NCBI RefSeq assembly: GCF_040834005.1
Contig: NZ_CP162129.1
Span: forward strand, 5,420,240-5,484,239
Source of the DNA: Paenibacillus sp. PL2-23
Lineage (GTDB): Bacteria > Bacillota > Bacilli > Paenibacillales > Paenibacillaceae
DNA: 64,000 bases
Reading direction: 5' to 3'
The translations under genes were made by a program, and so were the position numbers. Numbering within the stretch: the first letter of the stretch is position 1; every line of letters begins with the position of its first letter. Shown here one piece after another: positions 25,475-36,200 of this stretch. The notes beneath the pieces are model-generated. The model searched no databases and was not told the DNA's origin. It saw only the letters and a list, made by a program, of their open reading frames with translations.

Positions 25475-26962
25475 GCTGTCCAGCAGCACCGCCTTGTACT
25501 CCTCGTCAACCGCTAGGAGGAAGCCAGCTCGCTCGGCCAAGTAGCCCGCCGCCGCATAAGCGGAGCCGCCTCTCAGGACAACCTCCTTATCGCTTGCGGT
25601 GAACAGCTCCACACTCCAATCGCCTTTTGTTGCAACAATGGAGCGCGACTCTTCCTTCCATACGATATCCGCGCCCCACACTTCCAGCAGCCTGCGCACC
25701 GGAATGTAGAACTCGGCAGGCTCACCCTTGGCGAATGGCATCTTCCCGTTCTGGAAGGCCATCAGCTCACCGTCCATCCATACCTGCGGCGTCTCGCCCG
25801 GAGGCAGAAGCTCCGTGGAGGCGATCAGATCCGCCGCGCTGCGAACCGGTGATAACGGCTGTGATGGATCAACCTGCAGCGCCTTGAGCGAGCCGTTTAA
25901 CGTATCGGAGACATACAGCACACCGTTACTGTAGAGCAGCGCCGAAGGCTGGTTGAAGCCTGCCGCCTCGCCCGTTCCCGCTTCATTGCCTGGCGAGCTG
26001 GAGCCCGCAAGTGTAACCACCGTACCATTCGAGCGTACAGCGCGAATTCGGTTGTTCAGGCTGTCCGCGACGAACAGGACTCCCTCAGCATACGCCAGCC
26101 CTCGCGGACGGTCGAATAACGCCTCGCTGCCAGCGCCGTTGCGGTAGCCGCCCGTCATATAGCCGGTCAGCTCATCCTTGTCCGTTTCCTTGCCGGCATA
26201 AGTCGTTACACGCCCCTCAAAAATATAGCGTATAACGCTGTTGCCGGTATCCGCTACGTACAGACCGCCTCGCTCGTCAATCGCAAGACCAGTTGGCTCA
26301 TTAAAGCGTGCAGTCGCCACAGGTGCGTCCAGGTACCCGCCCTCTTCGCCGCCCTTCCCGGCGAACGTCGTAACCTGGCCGTCCGGCGCAATGCGGCGGA
26401 TAACGTGGTTCAACGTGTCCGCCACGTAGATGTGGCCCTGAGCGTCAATTGCAAGCCCTGTCGGCGCATGCAGCCTAGCCTCGCCACGCTTGCCATCGCT
26501 AAAGCCCGCCGTACCGTTGCCGGCCACGGTGTACACTTCGCCGTTCTCCAGCCTGCGGACAACATGATTGTCCGTATCGGCAATATACAGAATACCTTTG
26601 TCATCGGTAACGGCGAACGTCGGGTTCAGGAACGCGGCTGCCTTGGCCGTACCGTCCAGATAGCCTTCTTCGGCACTGCCGGTCACCTCCAACGGTTCAC
26701 CGTCAGCCCAGCGCTTAATGCCGTTTTGACCCTGTACGACATACAAGCCTCCGTCCTTTGCTTCAGCCAGCCCCCACGGCTGGCTGAAGCCTTCGGCTGC
26801 GATGGACACCTTGTGTCCACCGCTGCTCGCAGCTGCGGCTCCCGCGCCGCGCGCGTCCTCCGCGCTGGCTGGCAGGCTTAGCGCTGCCGTTAAAGCGATC
26901 GCCATTAGGCCTCCCGTCCATACACCGGCGCGGGAGCCGCTCTTGAATTGTTTTCGCATCAT
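25463..26962 (-). CDS. Secreted NHL-repeat protein with copper-amine-oxidase-like domain
   Basis: A 499-residue exported protein. Signal peptide to about residue 34 (cleavage after ASAED region), then about six NHL beta-propeller repeats with recurrent LYVADTGN / IYVADTLNHVIRR and VTTFAGKGG-type strands, and a C-terminal Cu_amine_oxidN1-like domain (VWMDGELMAFQNGKMPFAKG, FYIPVRRLLEVWGADIVWKE), a wall-associated module frequent in Paenibacillus. NHL propellers bind proteins, sugars or RNA; here the location is extracytoplasmic. It lies 21 bases downstream of the FecR-domain gene, as the last gene of the cyclase operon. Its stop codon falls within the flanking tandem repeat. Confidence 0.85.
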   Translation of the reverse strand: MMRKQFKSGSRAGVWTGGLMAIALTAALSLPASAEDARGAGAAAASSGGHKVSIAAEGFSQPWGLAEAKDGGLYVVQGQNGIKRWADGEPLEVTGSAEEGYLDGTAKAAAFLNPTFAVTDDKGILYIADTDNHVVRRLENGEVYTVAGNGTAGFSDGKRGEARLHAPTGLAIDAQGHIYVADTLNHVIRRIAPDGQVTTFAGKGGEEGGYLDAPVATARFNEPTGLAIDERGGLYVADTGNSVIRYIFEGRVTTYAGKETDKDELTGYMTGGYRNGAGSEALFDRPRGLAYAEGVLFVADSLNNRIRAVRSNGTVVTLAGSSSPGNEAGTGEAAGFNQPSALLYSNGVLYVSDTLNGSLKALQVDPSQPLSPVRSAADLIASTELLPPGETPQVWMDGELMAFQNGKMPFAKGEPAEFYIPVRRLLEVWGADIVWKEESRSIVATKGDWSVELFTASDKEVVLRGGSAYAAAGYLAERAGFLLAVDEEYKAVLLDSGSK

Positions 26963-26983
26963 ATCGGTTCCTCCTCCCTTACG

Positions 26984-28684
26984 TTATACATGTGGATAAA
27001 GCTTTTCTACCTCGATATAAAGAATGACTTCTTCCGTTATATTAATTGGAACGACAAGATAGTAATAATATTCTGATTCTGATTCTGTGTAATCGTTCAG
27101 TTGGGTATATAGGAAAGCATTGGAGATGCGAAGTTTCCAGCCTCCCTCCACTTCTTCCCATACATAATCATCTTCGGTGAGCGTTACATTTTGCTGCTGG
27201 CTTCCGCTAAACTCGGGAATAATATCAGCCGGGTTTTCTGCATAGCCAAGAAATGAAGGGAACATCATTTCAGTAAAGCCTGTCAAAGTCCCTTGCGTCA
27301 TCGAAAACTCAATTGAAGCCGGATTGTGCTCGATAAAGAAGCAGAAGCCTTCCTGAGGCTGACCATTGTCCACCATGTAGTAGCAATCTACGTAGTCAGA
27401 TTCCTCCACAACAAACAAGTTTATTTCATTGTTGTTCGACAACAGTGGCAATTGACCTTCGGTGTCCTCTTCACGTTGAACCACTACCTCTGACTCTTGC
27501 ACATCATTGGGGTAGTTTTTGTTGTATAGCACATCTGAAGCAATAGTAATGGTTACATAATCCCAGTAATTCAAAGCACTACTCTCGTCCAGAGTTATAA
27601 CGAGTTCATTCCCGGCGACAACCACTTGCTCAATAGATTCCGACGAACACTCGTAGCATTCTGAACTAGGATTTCTCATGACACTTATTACCGATCCCCA
27701 ATTAAAATGCTCAGAAGAATTGTCCACATTCAAACCAATCTCCGTTGTAAATGGAACTGAAATGGTACGATTATCTAGCAGGTACGAATAAATATCCCCA
27801 TAAAAAGCATCCGCGTCAAACTCCGGCGCGCCTGCCGGCGGCGGTGGAGGCGTCGGCTGTGTGCCTGTGCCCGGCACTGGAGTCGGCGCTGGCGCTGGGG
27901 TCGCTTTCTCATAAATAATCGTCGATTTCTGCGCCTTCTGCTTCTCTTCCTCGCGCTTCGCCGCTTCCGCCTCAGCCGCACGCTTCTGCGCAAGCAAGTC
28001 CTGCACCCGCTTCAGCAGCGCTTCGTTCCCTCCGCCTGCTTGCAGGCGCTCCTCGAAGTCCTCCAGCGCTACCAGCGGCAAGCTCTCCGGCCGCAGGTCC
28101 TGTACCTCTCCGTTGCCATCCTTCTCGATCCAGAGCTCCTGATCCGGCTCCACAATCTCCTCATTGTCACCGTCTTCGCCATAGCGGGTCCATACTCCGC
28201 CCTCGAATACGCCGACATAGCTTCTGCCTTCCTCGTACGACACCGTAAATTCCGTGCCCATAACACCCATAATAGAGGTTGGCGTCTCAATACCGAAGCT
28301 GGAGTCTCCGCTCAGCTTCTGCTTAATCTTGATCAGCACGCTGCCCTTCTGCAGGCTAAGGCTTGTCTTGCCGCCCATCGCCTTGGCGCTCTTCACCAGC
28401 TCCGACACCGTCAGCGTCGTATTGGCGCCAAAGACAACCTCCTTGTCGCTTCCCAGCTCCATCGTCAGCTTCGCGCCCGCGCCGGTCATAATCGTGTCGC
28501 CCTGACCGATCGCCATGCCCTTGAAGGCGCTGAATTTCTTGGAGCCGCCGGATTTCTTCACCTCAGACTTGCCCGATACCGCGGTCACCTTGCCTGCCAT
28601 CGCCGTGTTTTTGGCCAGTGCCGAGACTGGCCCAATAAGCGATAGCAGCAACGCAAGCACAAGCACGACTCTTAATCCCTTCAT
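26984..28684 (-). CDS. Secreted FecR-domain protein
   Basis: A 566-residue exported protein: signal peptide (residues 1-24, ending SALAKN), FecR domain (about 35-185, with TGAGAKLTMELGSDKEVVF and ETPTSIMGVMGTEFTVSYEE), a Lys/Glu-rich helix, a Pro/Thr linker (about 265-290) and a C-terminal beta-rich region of about 270 residues without a clear family. FecR domains occur in proteins encoded beside CHASE2 sensors, exactly as here: the start overlaps the cyclase stop by 4 bases. It could be the extracellular ligand or partner of CHASE2. The C-terminal portion is more AT-rich than the first half, perhaps from domain exchange. Confidence 0.82.
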   Translation of the reverse strand: MKGLRVVLVLALLLSLIGPVSALAKNTAMAGKVTAVSGKSEVKKSGGSKKFSAFKGMAIGQGDTIMTGAGAKLTMELGSDKEVVFGANTTLTVSELVKSAKAMGGKTSLSLQKGSVLIKIKQKLSGDSSFGIETPTSIMGVMGTEFTVSYEEGRSYVGVFEGGVWTRYGEDGDNEEIVEPDQELWIEKDGNGEVQDLRPESLPLVALEDFEERLQAGGGNEALLKRVQDLLAQKRAAEAEAAKREEEKQKAQKSTIIYEKATPAPAPTPVPGTGTQPTPPPPPAGAPEFDADAFYGDIYSYLLDNRTISVPFTTEIGLNVDNSSEHFNWGSVISVMRNPSSECYECSSESIEQVVVAGNELVITLDESSALNYWDYVTITIASDVLYNKNYPNDVQESEVVVQREEDTEGQLPLLSNNNEINLFVVEESDYVDCYYMVDNGQPQEGFCFFIEHNPASIEFSMTQGTLTGFTEMMFPSFLGYAENPADIIPEFSGSQQQNVTLTEDDYVWEEVEGGWKLRISNAFLYTQLNDYTESESEYYYYLVVPINITEEVILYIEVEKLYPHV

Positions 28685-30438
28685 TGCAATCCCTCCAATT
28701 CATATATCGCTATGCCTTGCTCCTTGCCCTTCACCTTGACCTCGCCTAGAGAGGTCGCCTTCACCCGATCCTTGACAGCCTCGTACACCGCCTCGCTAAT
28801 GACGATCTGCCCTGGCTTCGAGATGCTCTCCAGCCTTGCCGCCGTATTGACCGTATCCCCGATTGCGGTATAGTCCATTCGAGTCTTGGAGCCAATGTTG
28901 CCGAATACCGCTGGACCTCGATGGATGCCAATGCCGAATGCTACCGACAGCCCATATTTCTCCGTCAGCTTACGGGCAAGCTCACCGGATGCCGCCTTCA
29001 TGGCCCACGCCGTCTCGACCGCCTTCATGGCGTGATCCTCCAGCGGCAGCGGCGCGTTATAGATCGCCATCGCCGCGTCCCCGATAAACTTGTCCAGCGT
29101 GCCCCCATATTCGAAGATGCACGTCGCGGCCAGATCCAGATACTGGTTCAGAATATCCACGACCTCCTCCGGCTGCGCCTTCTCCGACAGCGGCGTGAAC
29201 CCGCGAATATCGACAAACAGCACCGTCAGCTCCCGTCTGGTCCCGCCGAGCTTCAAGCCCTCGTCGCCGCTCTTCAGAATTTCGTCCACCACCTGGGGAG
29301 CGACATACCGCCCGAACACGTCCGTCACTCTGCGCCGCTCCAGCAGCTCCTCCACGTATCGGTAAATAACCGCCACGAGGCAGCAGGCCGCAAGCAGAAG
29401 CACCGTGTAGCCTGTCGAGATTAGCTGACCCTGCGCGTACGCGTAGCGTCCTGCCAGCAGAAGCACAGCCGCCATAGCGACAACCGACAGCAGCGCGAAG
29501 CTCATACGAAGCTTCCTCAGCAGCACATAAGCCAGACCGGCTGCCAGGGCCAGAACCAGCGCATTCCAAGGCCATGCCCACTCACGCTTCATACGCTCAT
29601 CGAGCAGCGCCTGAATAATATTGGCGTGAATCTCAATGCCGTACATCTCGGTCTTGGCGGCCATTGGCGTAAGATGGCTGTCGTTGAAGGCTGTCGCGTA
29701 AGGACCCACAAGCACGATCCGATTCTCAAAATAATCCGCAGGCACATCGCCGTTGATAACCGCCGAATAAGGAATCTCCTCGAACCCGCCAGGCCTGCCC
29801 GCGTAGTCGATATGGAAGCGACCGAAGTCGTCCAGCGGCAGCATGTCCGCATTGACGCCTTCCCCCACATGCTGCTGGTGCAGTCGGTAGATTGTCCAGG
29901 CAAAGCTGTCATAAGACGCATCCCCGTACTGAAAGCTCTGCAGTGACTTCCTGACCACGCGGTCGCGGTCCGGAATCGTGTTAATATGCCCCAGCGCAGC
30001 CGCTGACGCCTTAAGCTCCGGGAATGGCTCCTGCAGCTCCTGCGCCTGGATGGTGCCCCTGTCCACGGAGGGCGGGAACGTCCCGATGACCGGCAGCACC
30101 ACATTGCCGGCCCGAGCCAGCGCATCTGCGAACGCGGTGTCCGCATCCGCATCCATCGGGGCCGGGAACGTCACGTCGAAGGCAATGACAGACGGCTTGC
30201 CCTCCGTCAATGTATCCACCAGCGCGGCATGCGCCGCCCGACTCCAAGGCCAGGCTCCAAGCTCCATAATACTTGCGTCGTCGATGCCAATTATCACGAT
30301 CCGGGTGTCCAGCTCGGACTCCTGCTGCATAAGCCGATCCTGGATCACATAATCCACCGTGTCCAGCGAGCCTCTGTACATGAGGAATACCGCCAGCGCC
30401 GTCAGTATCGCAATAATGGCTCCGAGCTTTATTCGCAT
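28681..30438 (-). CDS. CHASE2-domain class III adenylate/guanylate cyclase
   Basis: A membrane cyclase of about 585 residues. One N-terminal membrane segment, an extracytoplasmic CHASE2 sensor (about 25-310, IDDASIMELGAWPWSRAAHA, RIVLVGPYATAFNDSHLTPM), three membrane segments, and a cytoplasmic cyclase domain. Metal-binding aspartates lie in FVDIRGFTPLSE and KFIGDAAMAIYN; transition-state Asn/Arg in GDTVNTAARLE; the Lys in LDKFIGD and Thr in DYTAIGD favour ATP over GTP. cAMP production is therefore likely. The ATG at 30438 has GGGGGAG 7 bases upstream; the longer frame to 30480 has no such site. Its upstream operon neighbour carries a cyclic-nucleotide-binding domain, giving a plausible local effector. 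Confidence 0.87.
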   Translation of the reverse strand: MRIKLGAIIAILTALAVFLMYRGSLDTVDYVIQDRLMQQESELDTRIVIIGIDDASIMELGAWPWSRAAHAALVDTLTEGKPSVIAFDVTFPAPMDADADTAFADALARAGNVVLPVIGTFPPSVDRGTIQAQELQEPFPELKASAAALGHINTIPDRDRVVRKSLQSFQYGDASYDSFAWTIYRLHQQHVGEGVNADMLPLDDFGRFHIDYAGRPGGFEEIPYSAVINGDVPADYFENRIVLVGPYATAFNDSHLTPMAAKTEMYGIEIHANIIQALLDERMKREWAWPWNALVLALAAGLAYVLLRKLRMSFALLSVVAMAAVLLLAGRYAYAQGQLISTGYTVLLLAACCLVAVIYRYVEELLERRRVTDVFGRYVAPQVVDEILKSGDEGLKLGGTRRELTVLFVDIRGFTPLSEKAQPEEVVDILNQYLDLAATCIFEYGGTLDKFIGDAAMAIYNAPLPLEDHAMKAVETAWAMKAASGELARKLTEKYGLSVAFGIGIHRGPAVFGNIGSKTRMDYTAIGDTVNTAARLESISKPGQIVISEAVYEAVKDRVKATSLGEVKVKGKEQGIAIYELEGLQ

Positions 30439-30472
30439 GCGGCTTCTCCCCCCTCTTCCTTCCTGTATGTCA

Positions 30473-33112
30473 TCAGGCAATCAGTCCAAGCCACTGCCAG
30501 TACGGCACGCAGAGCGCCGCGATCAGCAGAACCGCGAGGCCGTAGCCAAGCGCTGTCCGGCTGCCTTGTTTATGTGTGAAAGCCTTGCCTTCTGTGCTGT
30601 AATAAGCCGTCAGATAAGTGGGAGACTGGTAAGCGAAGAAAAACGGGTCCGTCGCCAGCAAAATAATAAATACCAGCACCCAAGGGTGAATGCCCGCGGC
30701 CTCCCCCAGAGGCACAATAGCCGTCACAAGCAATATAACGGCTGGATCGTCCCGAACGATTAGCGTTACGCCAAAAGAAATAAGCGCCACAGCCAGCAGG
30801 AACAGCATCGGAGAGTCCAGCAGAGCGACGAGCGGACCGCCCACGTAGCCCGACAGCCATTCGGCGATGCCAAGCTGCTCCGCAACACCCGCGAAGCTGA
30901 AGGCGGCGCCGAGGAACAGCAGGAACGTCCAATCCATACCGGAGCCCAGCCTTTCCCTGTCGAGCGCCCCGCTGACGGTCAGCACAGAGAAGCCCGCCAG
31001 CATTATCCAGACGGGGGCGATGCCGTGAAGGGGCTCCAGCATCATGCCGACAATGCAGCTTACGACAGTCCAGAGCACAAGCTTCTCTTCCCTGGACAGG
31101 GGACCCAGCAGAGACAGTTGCTCGTCCAGCACCTCCGGCTTAATCGGCTTCGGCGGCTGAATGCCGCGGAATGCCCAGAGCAGCAGCCCGAGCATAACCG
31201 CCGTGAACAGGAGGAACGCGGGCAGCGCGTACAGCAGCCACTGCAGCCATGAGACCGGCTGATCCTTGGCGGCAAGCCCATAGGCCATGACATTCGTATA
31301 AGAGCCCGTCATGACGAAGGGGGCCGTGAAGCCGAAGAACATCATGGCGACAAGCCCCAGCCCCGCAGCGCCTCGGCTGCGTTCCGCGAACCCCATAGAC
31401 TCCGCCAGCGTCTGAGCCATCGGCACGCCGATGGATACCTTGGCCGTTGAGGAGGGAAGCAGCGGTCCCATGAGCGTACCACCCGCTACAATGCCCCAGA
31501 GCTGCCCTCGGTAATGCGAGGGGAATCGCTTAAGCGCGTGCAGGGCGAACCGATACGTAATGCCCGACTTCGTAATGACCGCGCTGACGGCCATAATGCC
31601 GATCATATAGAGCCACGACGTGGAGCCGTAGCCGGACAGCGCAGCCTCCGGGGCGGCTACGCCTCCCAGCACCCAGAGCAGAATCATGCCGAGCGCCACA
31701 ATATAATCGGGGATGACCCGGGACACCCATAGCAGCACAGCGGCCAGCGCAATGCCGATGAAGCGAATGGCCGGCTGAGTCAAATCGCCCTGTGGCTCCA
31801 GCAGGAAGGACACCACCACGCACAGCAGCGCCCCTGCAGCCGCTAACGCTTTGACGAAGCCTCCGTTCCCTCCGAGCGCCAGCAGTCCCGCCCCTTGAGC
31901 CAGACGCTGGCTTCGGGCTCTCAGCAGCTTCTGCCTCGCAAGGCTCAGGGAACGCTCTGACTCCATTCTCGCGGAGGCCGCATTCTCCGCGAGCTGCATG
32001 TAGTCCATGGCCTGCCGCGTGCGTCCTGTTCGTCTGCATAGCTCCATACCGCGCTCATACAGCGCGGACAGCTCTTGCGGCGCGAAGGCATGGCCATCAT
32101 GCAGAGCCAGCTCCAGCACGGCCAAGCCCTCCTCTGGAGCATGCGCCTCGCAGTAAGGCAAGTACTCCCGCAGCACACCGAAGCGACCGGCAATCTGCTG
32201 CCGCGGACAATCCTTTACGGCCTCATGAAGTTCGTCCCACTCCGGCTTCGAGAGCGCAGCCAAGCCCTTCTCGTAGGCATCCAGCGCCGCCTGCCAATAA
32301 GCAAGGCCGCTCATCAGCCGGCATAAGAGGCCCCACTGCCCTTCTGCCTCGTAATAAGCTGCCGCTTGCAGCCCCCAGCTCCCCCGTTCCGCATCGCTGT
32401 ACTCTCGCTTGGCGAATTCCTTCATTCTGGCGGCATAGGCAGGCTGCAGGCAAAGCTGATTCGATCCCTCATCAATGGCAATGTATAGCCTCATAAAAGC
32501 ATGCTGCTCCACCTCATCCAGCAGCTCGCTCCCGAATTGATGCAGAGCCAGCCCCCTCGTTGCGACGGGAATAGCCGCGCACCAGGCCAGGAACCGCAGC
32601 ACTCTGTCTGGCAGCTGTCCCAGCTCATGGGCCAGCCGCATATCCTCGCCGTCCTGCACCTTCTTCAGCCGGTCATTCGCAGCGATTAACCGCTGAGAGA
32701 GCAGACGCACAAAGAAGGCGGTGAACGTCGGGTTCTCGTCTACCAGCCGGTCAAACACCTCCCGGTGAATGACGAACAAGGAGCAATCGCTCCCTGCAAT
32801 GGCAGCTGCCGATCGAGGCTCGCCCGTCAGCAGCGCCATCTCTCCCAGCACATCCCCGGCGCCGATGGTCGCAATCCGCTGCTGCCCTGGCACTTGCTCC
32901 AGCTCTTGCGCCGTCTCGTCGCTTGCTGATGAGCTCTCGCCCACATACAGCTCGATTTCGCCGTTCTCTACAATGAACATGCTGTCCCCGGGGTCGCCCT
33001 GCCGGAACAGCGTCTCGCCGCTGGGCAGCTGCCGCTTCTCCATGAGGCCTGCAAGCTTGGCCAGCTCCAGATTGGACATATTTCGAAACATGGGTATGCT
33101 TGTCAGCTTCAT
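30473..33112 (-). CDS. SLC13/DASS-type transporter with N-terminal cyclic-nucleotide-binding domain
   Basis: An 879-residue fusion. Residues 1-150 form a cNMP-binding domain with a full phosphate-binding cassette (GDVLGEMALLTGEPRSAA, containing the GE and R that bind cyclic nucleotides). Residues 160-400 are a helical, TPR-like region; 415-879 are 11-13 membrane segments with TGSYTNVMAYG and LLPSSTAKVSIGVPMAQTL, the ligand loops of the divalent anion/Na symporter family (sulfate, dicarboxylates). It is the first gene of an operon whose next member is an adenylate-type cyclase, so cAMP gating of anion uptake or signalling is suggested. The substrate cannot be told. Confidence 0.85.
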   Translation of the reverse strand: MKLTSIPMFRNMSNLELAKLAGLMEKRQLPSGETLFRQGDPGDSMFIVENGEIELYVGESSSASDETAQELEQVPGQQRIATIGAGDVLGEMALLTGEPRSAAAIAGSDCSLFVIHREVFDRLVDENPTFTAFFVRLLSQRLIAANDRLKKVQDGEDMRLAHELGQLPDRVLRFLAWCAAIPVATRGLALHQFGSELLDEVEQHAFMRLYIAIDEGSNQLCLQPAYAARMKEFAKREYSDAERGSWGLQAAAYYEAEGQWGLLCRLMSGLAYWQAALDAYEKGLAALSKPEWDELHEAVKDCPRQQIAGRFGVLREYLPYCEAHAPEEGLAVLELALHDGHAFAPQELSALYERGMELCRRTGRTRQAMDYMQLAENAASARMESERSLSLARQKLLRARSQRLAQGAGLLALGGNGGFVKALAAAGALLCVVVSFLLEPQGDLTQPAIRFIGIALAAVLLWVSRVIPDYIVALGMILLWVLGGVAAPEAALSGYGSTSWLYMIGIMAVSAVITKSGITYRFALHALKRFPSHYRGQLWGIVAGGTLMGPLLPSSTAKVSIGVPMAQTLAESMGFAERSRGAAGLGLVAMMFFGFTAPFVMTGSYTNVMAYGLAAKDQPVSWLQWLLYALPAFLLFTAVMLGLLLWAFRGIQPPKPIKPEVLDEQLSLLGPLSREEKLVLWTVVSCIVGMMLEPLHGIAPVWIMLAGFSVLTVSGALDRERLGSGMDWTFLLFLGAAFSFAGVAEQLGIAEWLSGYVGGPLVALLDSPMLFLLAVALISFGVTLIVRDDPAVILLVTAIVPLGEAAGIHPWVLVFIILLATDPFFFAYQSPTYLTAYYSTEGKAFTHKQGSRTALGYGLAVLLIAALCVPYWQWLGLIA

Positions 33113-33287
33113 TGGTACAATCTACCTACTTACCACTCTATTTCCTTCCATCCTATCTGATCGAAAAGGAAGATTCAATTAACTTTTGTTATTTTTTTGT
33201 CGAAAAGTGAAAAAAGTGGCCTATTCTGTCGCGCAAACCGACTGCTGCAACAGGACAAATCCTCCAGAATGTCGAATCTAGTCTCTT

Positions 33288-36200
33288 ATGATGAACAATC
33301 CAACTAAGCATATAGTCAAGCACCTGCTGTTTTGTCTTCTGTTCCTCTCTTTGTCGCTTACGCTGCGCTGGGTGTGGAATGATATGAATAAGATTCCTGA
33401 TCAGCCTCAGGCCGTGGGAGGCGTCATTGACCTCCGCGGCTGGGACTTCCAGCATTCGCGAACGATTACGCTGCATGGCGAATGGGAATTTTACCCTAAT
33501 GCGCTGTTTACCCAGGCCACTCTTGCAGCGCTGCCGTCTCCGGTCTCTGCTCAATACCTGCAGGTTCCCGGCAGCTGGGGGAGTCCATCAAACGGGCAGG
33601 AGAAACCCGCCTTCGGCTATGGAACCTACCGGCTTCGCATTCTGGTCGATCAGCCCTTGCATCAGCCCTATGTGTTTTGGTTCCACCGAATCGAGACCTC
33701 CTCCCTTGTAGAGGTGAATGGAGAGCGTTCGGCGCTCTTTGGTCTTCCTGCGGAACGGGCTGAGGATTACCGCCCGAAGGTCAAAGCCTATACGGCGGAT
33801 TACATCGGCAACGGTGTTCAGGAAATCGAGCTGCTCATCCAAGCAGCCAATTACGACAACCCGTCAAACGGCGGTCTAATTGGACCTGTTCGCTTCGGAT
33901 CGCAAGCCGCGGTGGATACGGAGCACTTCTATTCCATTGGCTTTCAGTTCGTTGTATTCTTCGTATTTCTCCTCCACGCTCTCTACGCCTTTCTATTATT
34001 TATGTTTAGTGGCAAGCAGGGCCCCTTCCTCACCTTCTTCCTCCTGCTGCTGTTTGCTGCGATGTTTGTCATCTCGGATCATGAGAGGCTGCTCCAGCTG
34101 TGGCTGTCATTAAATTACACATGGGATATGAAGATACGGCTGATTTCCTACATGTGGATGTCTTATTTCAACCTGAAGCTGATGAGATCATTTGCGGGAC
34201 CCGCTTCCCACAGCAGCGCCCGCCCGTTCCGGGCCTTTACTGTCGCTCTCAGCTGCTATACCGGCTTTATTCTGGTTGTGCCTGTTACACTTGTCCATTA
34301 CACGTTTAGCGTTCATATCTTTACTTTCTTTTATCTGCTGCCGCTGGGATGGAGTCTCGTTATGATTATTCTCATGATCAAGCGGAATGTAGCCGATGCG
34401 CTATATATTCTATTTGCGCTATCCAGTATTATCGCTAGCGCGCTTGGCGGCATATTTTTCAAAACTTATACCTATGATACTCAGTTTTATCCCATTGATA
34501 TTTTAGCGGCTATGGTCGGTTTCTCGGCTTATGGATTCAAGCGCTTCTTCCGCAATGCCAAGGAACGGGATGAGCTGAATGAACGGCTGAGGGAATCCGA
34601 TCGCAGGAAGGATCAATTTCTTGCCAACACCTCTCATGAGCTGCGAACGCCTCTGCATGGCATCATGAATATTGCGTTGGCAGCGGCGCGCAGAGGCCAG
34701 GAATCACAGGGCGGCTCAGGGGGCCCCGATTTGGAGCTTCTCATTAGGTTAAGCAGCCGTATGTCGCGTATGCTCGACGACCTGCTGGATGCCGCCCGCT
34801 TGCAGGATGGACGGATCAGGCTGGACAGAAAACCTCTGCAGATGCAGTCGGTGGCGCTTGGGGTCATAGGCATGCTGGACTTCATGCTAAGGGGCCGGCC
34901 TGTTCGGCTGGAGATGAATATACAGGAAGAGACGCCGCCGGTATGGGCGGATGAGCAGAGAATCATTCAAGTAATATACAATCTGCTGCACAATGCCATC
35001 AAATTCACAGAGCAAGGCGTCATTGTTATCCGGGCCGAGGTGCAATCGCAGCATCTCGTCATTGAGGTCGCCGACACCGGCGTCGGGATGGAGAAGGACA
35101 CGATGTCTCGTATATTCAAGCCCTACGAGCAAGGAGCAATCGGCATAGAGAATGGCAGCGGAGTTGGACTAGGCCTTAGCATATGCAAGCAGCTGGTCGA
35201 GCTGCACGGCGGCGAGCTGACTGTGCGCTCTGAGCCAGGACGCGGGTCCAGCTTTACCTTCCAATTGCCTCTGGCCGACGCCTCGCAGCTTCAGAACCTG
35301 GACGCTGCGTCACATTCCAATGACATCGTAACGAGTTTAGGGGACGGTCTTGAAGAGGGCTACTCTTCCCAATATACAGGAAATACAGAGGTGGCCAGCA
35401 GTCTTTATCCTTCAGTACTGCATCCTATGCTGTCGCTGAATAAGCAAGGCATAACGACCATACTGGCCGTCGATGATGACCCCGTTAATCTGAATGTGCT
35501 GACGACTATCCTGACAGATGAGACGATTCGACTTCGCACGGCCGCTTCAGGCGACGAAGCTATAGCGATGCTCGATGAGGAGCAGTGGGATCTGGTAATT
35601 ACGGATGTCATGATGCCGGGCATGTCCGGCTATGAGCTGACCAAGCGCATTAGAGAGCGGTTCTCGATGTCCGAGCTGCCCGTCCTGCTGCTAACCGCAC
35701 GCAGCCAGCTGACGGACACATACACCGGCTTCTCCTCCGGAGCTAACGATTATGTAACGAAGCCGGTCGACGCCTTAGAGCTTCAATATCGCATCTGGTC
35801 GCTGACCATGCTGAAGAAATCCGTTGACGAAGGCTTGCGTATGGAGGCCGCGTCGTTGCAGGCCCAGATTCAGCCGCATTTCCTCTTCAACGCCCTGAAT
35901 TCCATTCTGGCGCTAAGCAGCGTGGACCTGGAGCGAATGAACAAGCTGGGCGAGGCCTTCACCTCCTACCTGCGAATCAGCTATCAATTCATCAGCGCGG
36001 GCAAGCTTGTGCGGCTATCCCAGGAGCTGGAGCTTGTTGATGCTTATCTGTATATAGAGAAGGAACGGTTTGAGGACAGGCTGTCTATTGTGTGGGATGC
36101 GGATCGGGACCTGCAGCTGCTCATTCCCCCGCTGACCATCCAGCCACTGGTCGAGAATGCCGTCAAGCATGGTGCTGTCAGCCGCGCCAAAGGCGGCACC

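Noticed and set aside
26992..27000. Single DnaA box TGTGGATAA
   Set aside because: One isolated match inside the FecR gene end is expected by chance.
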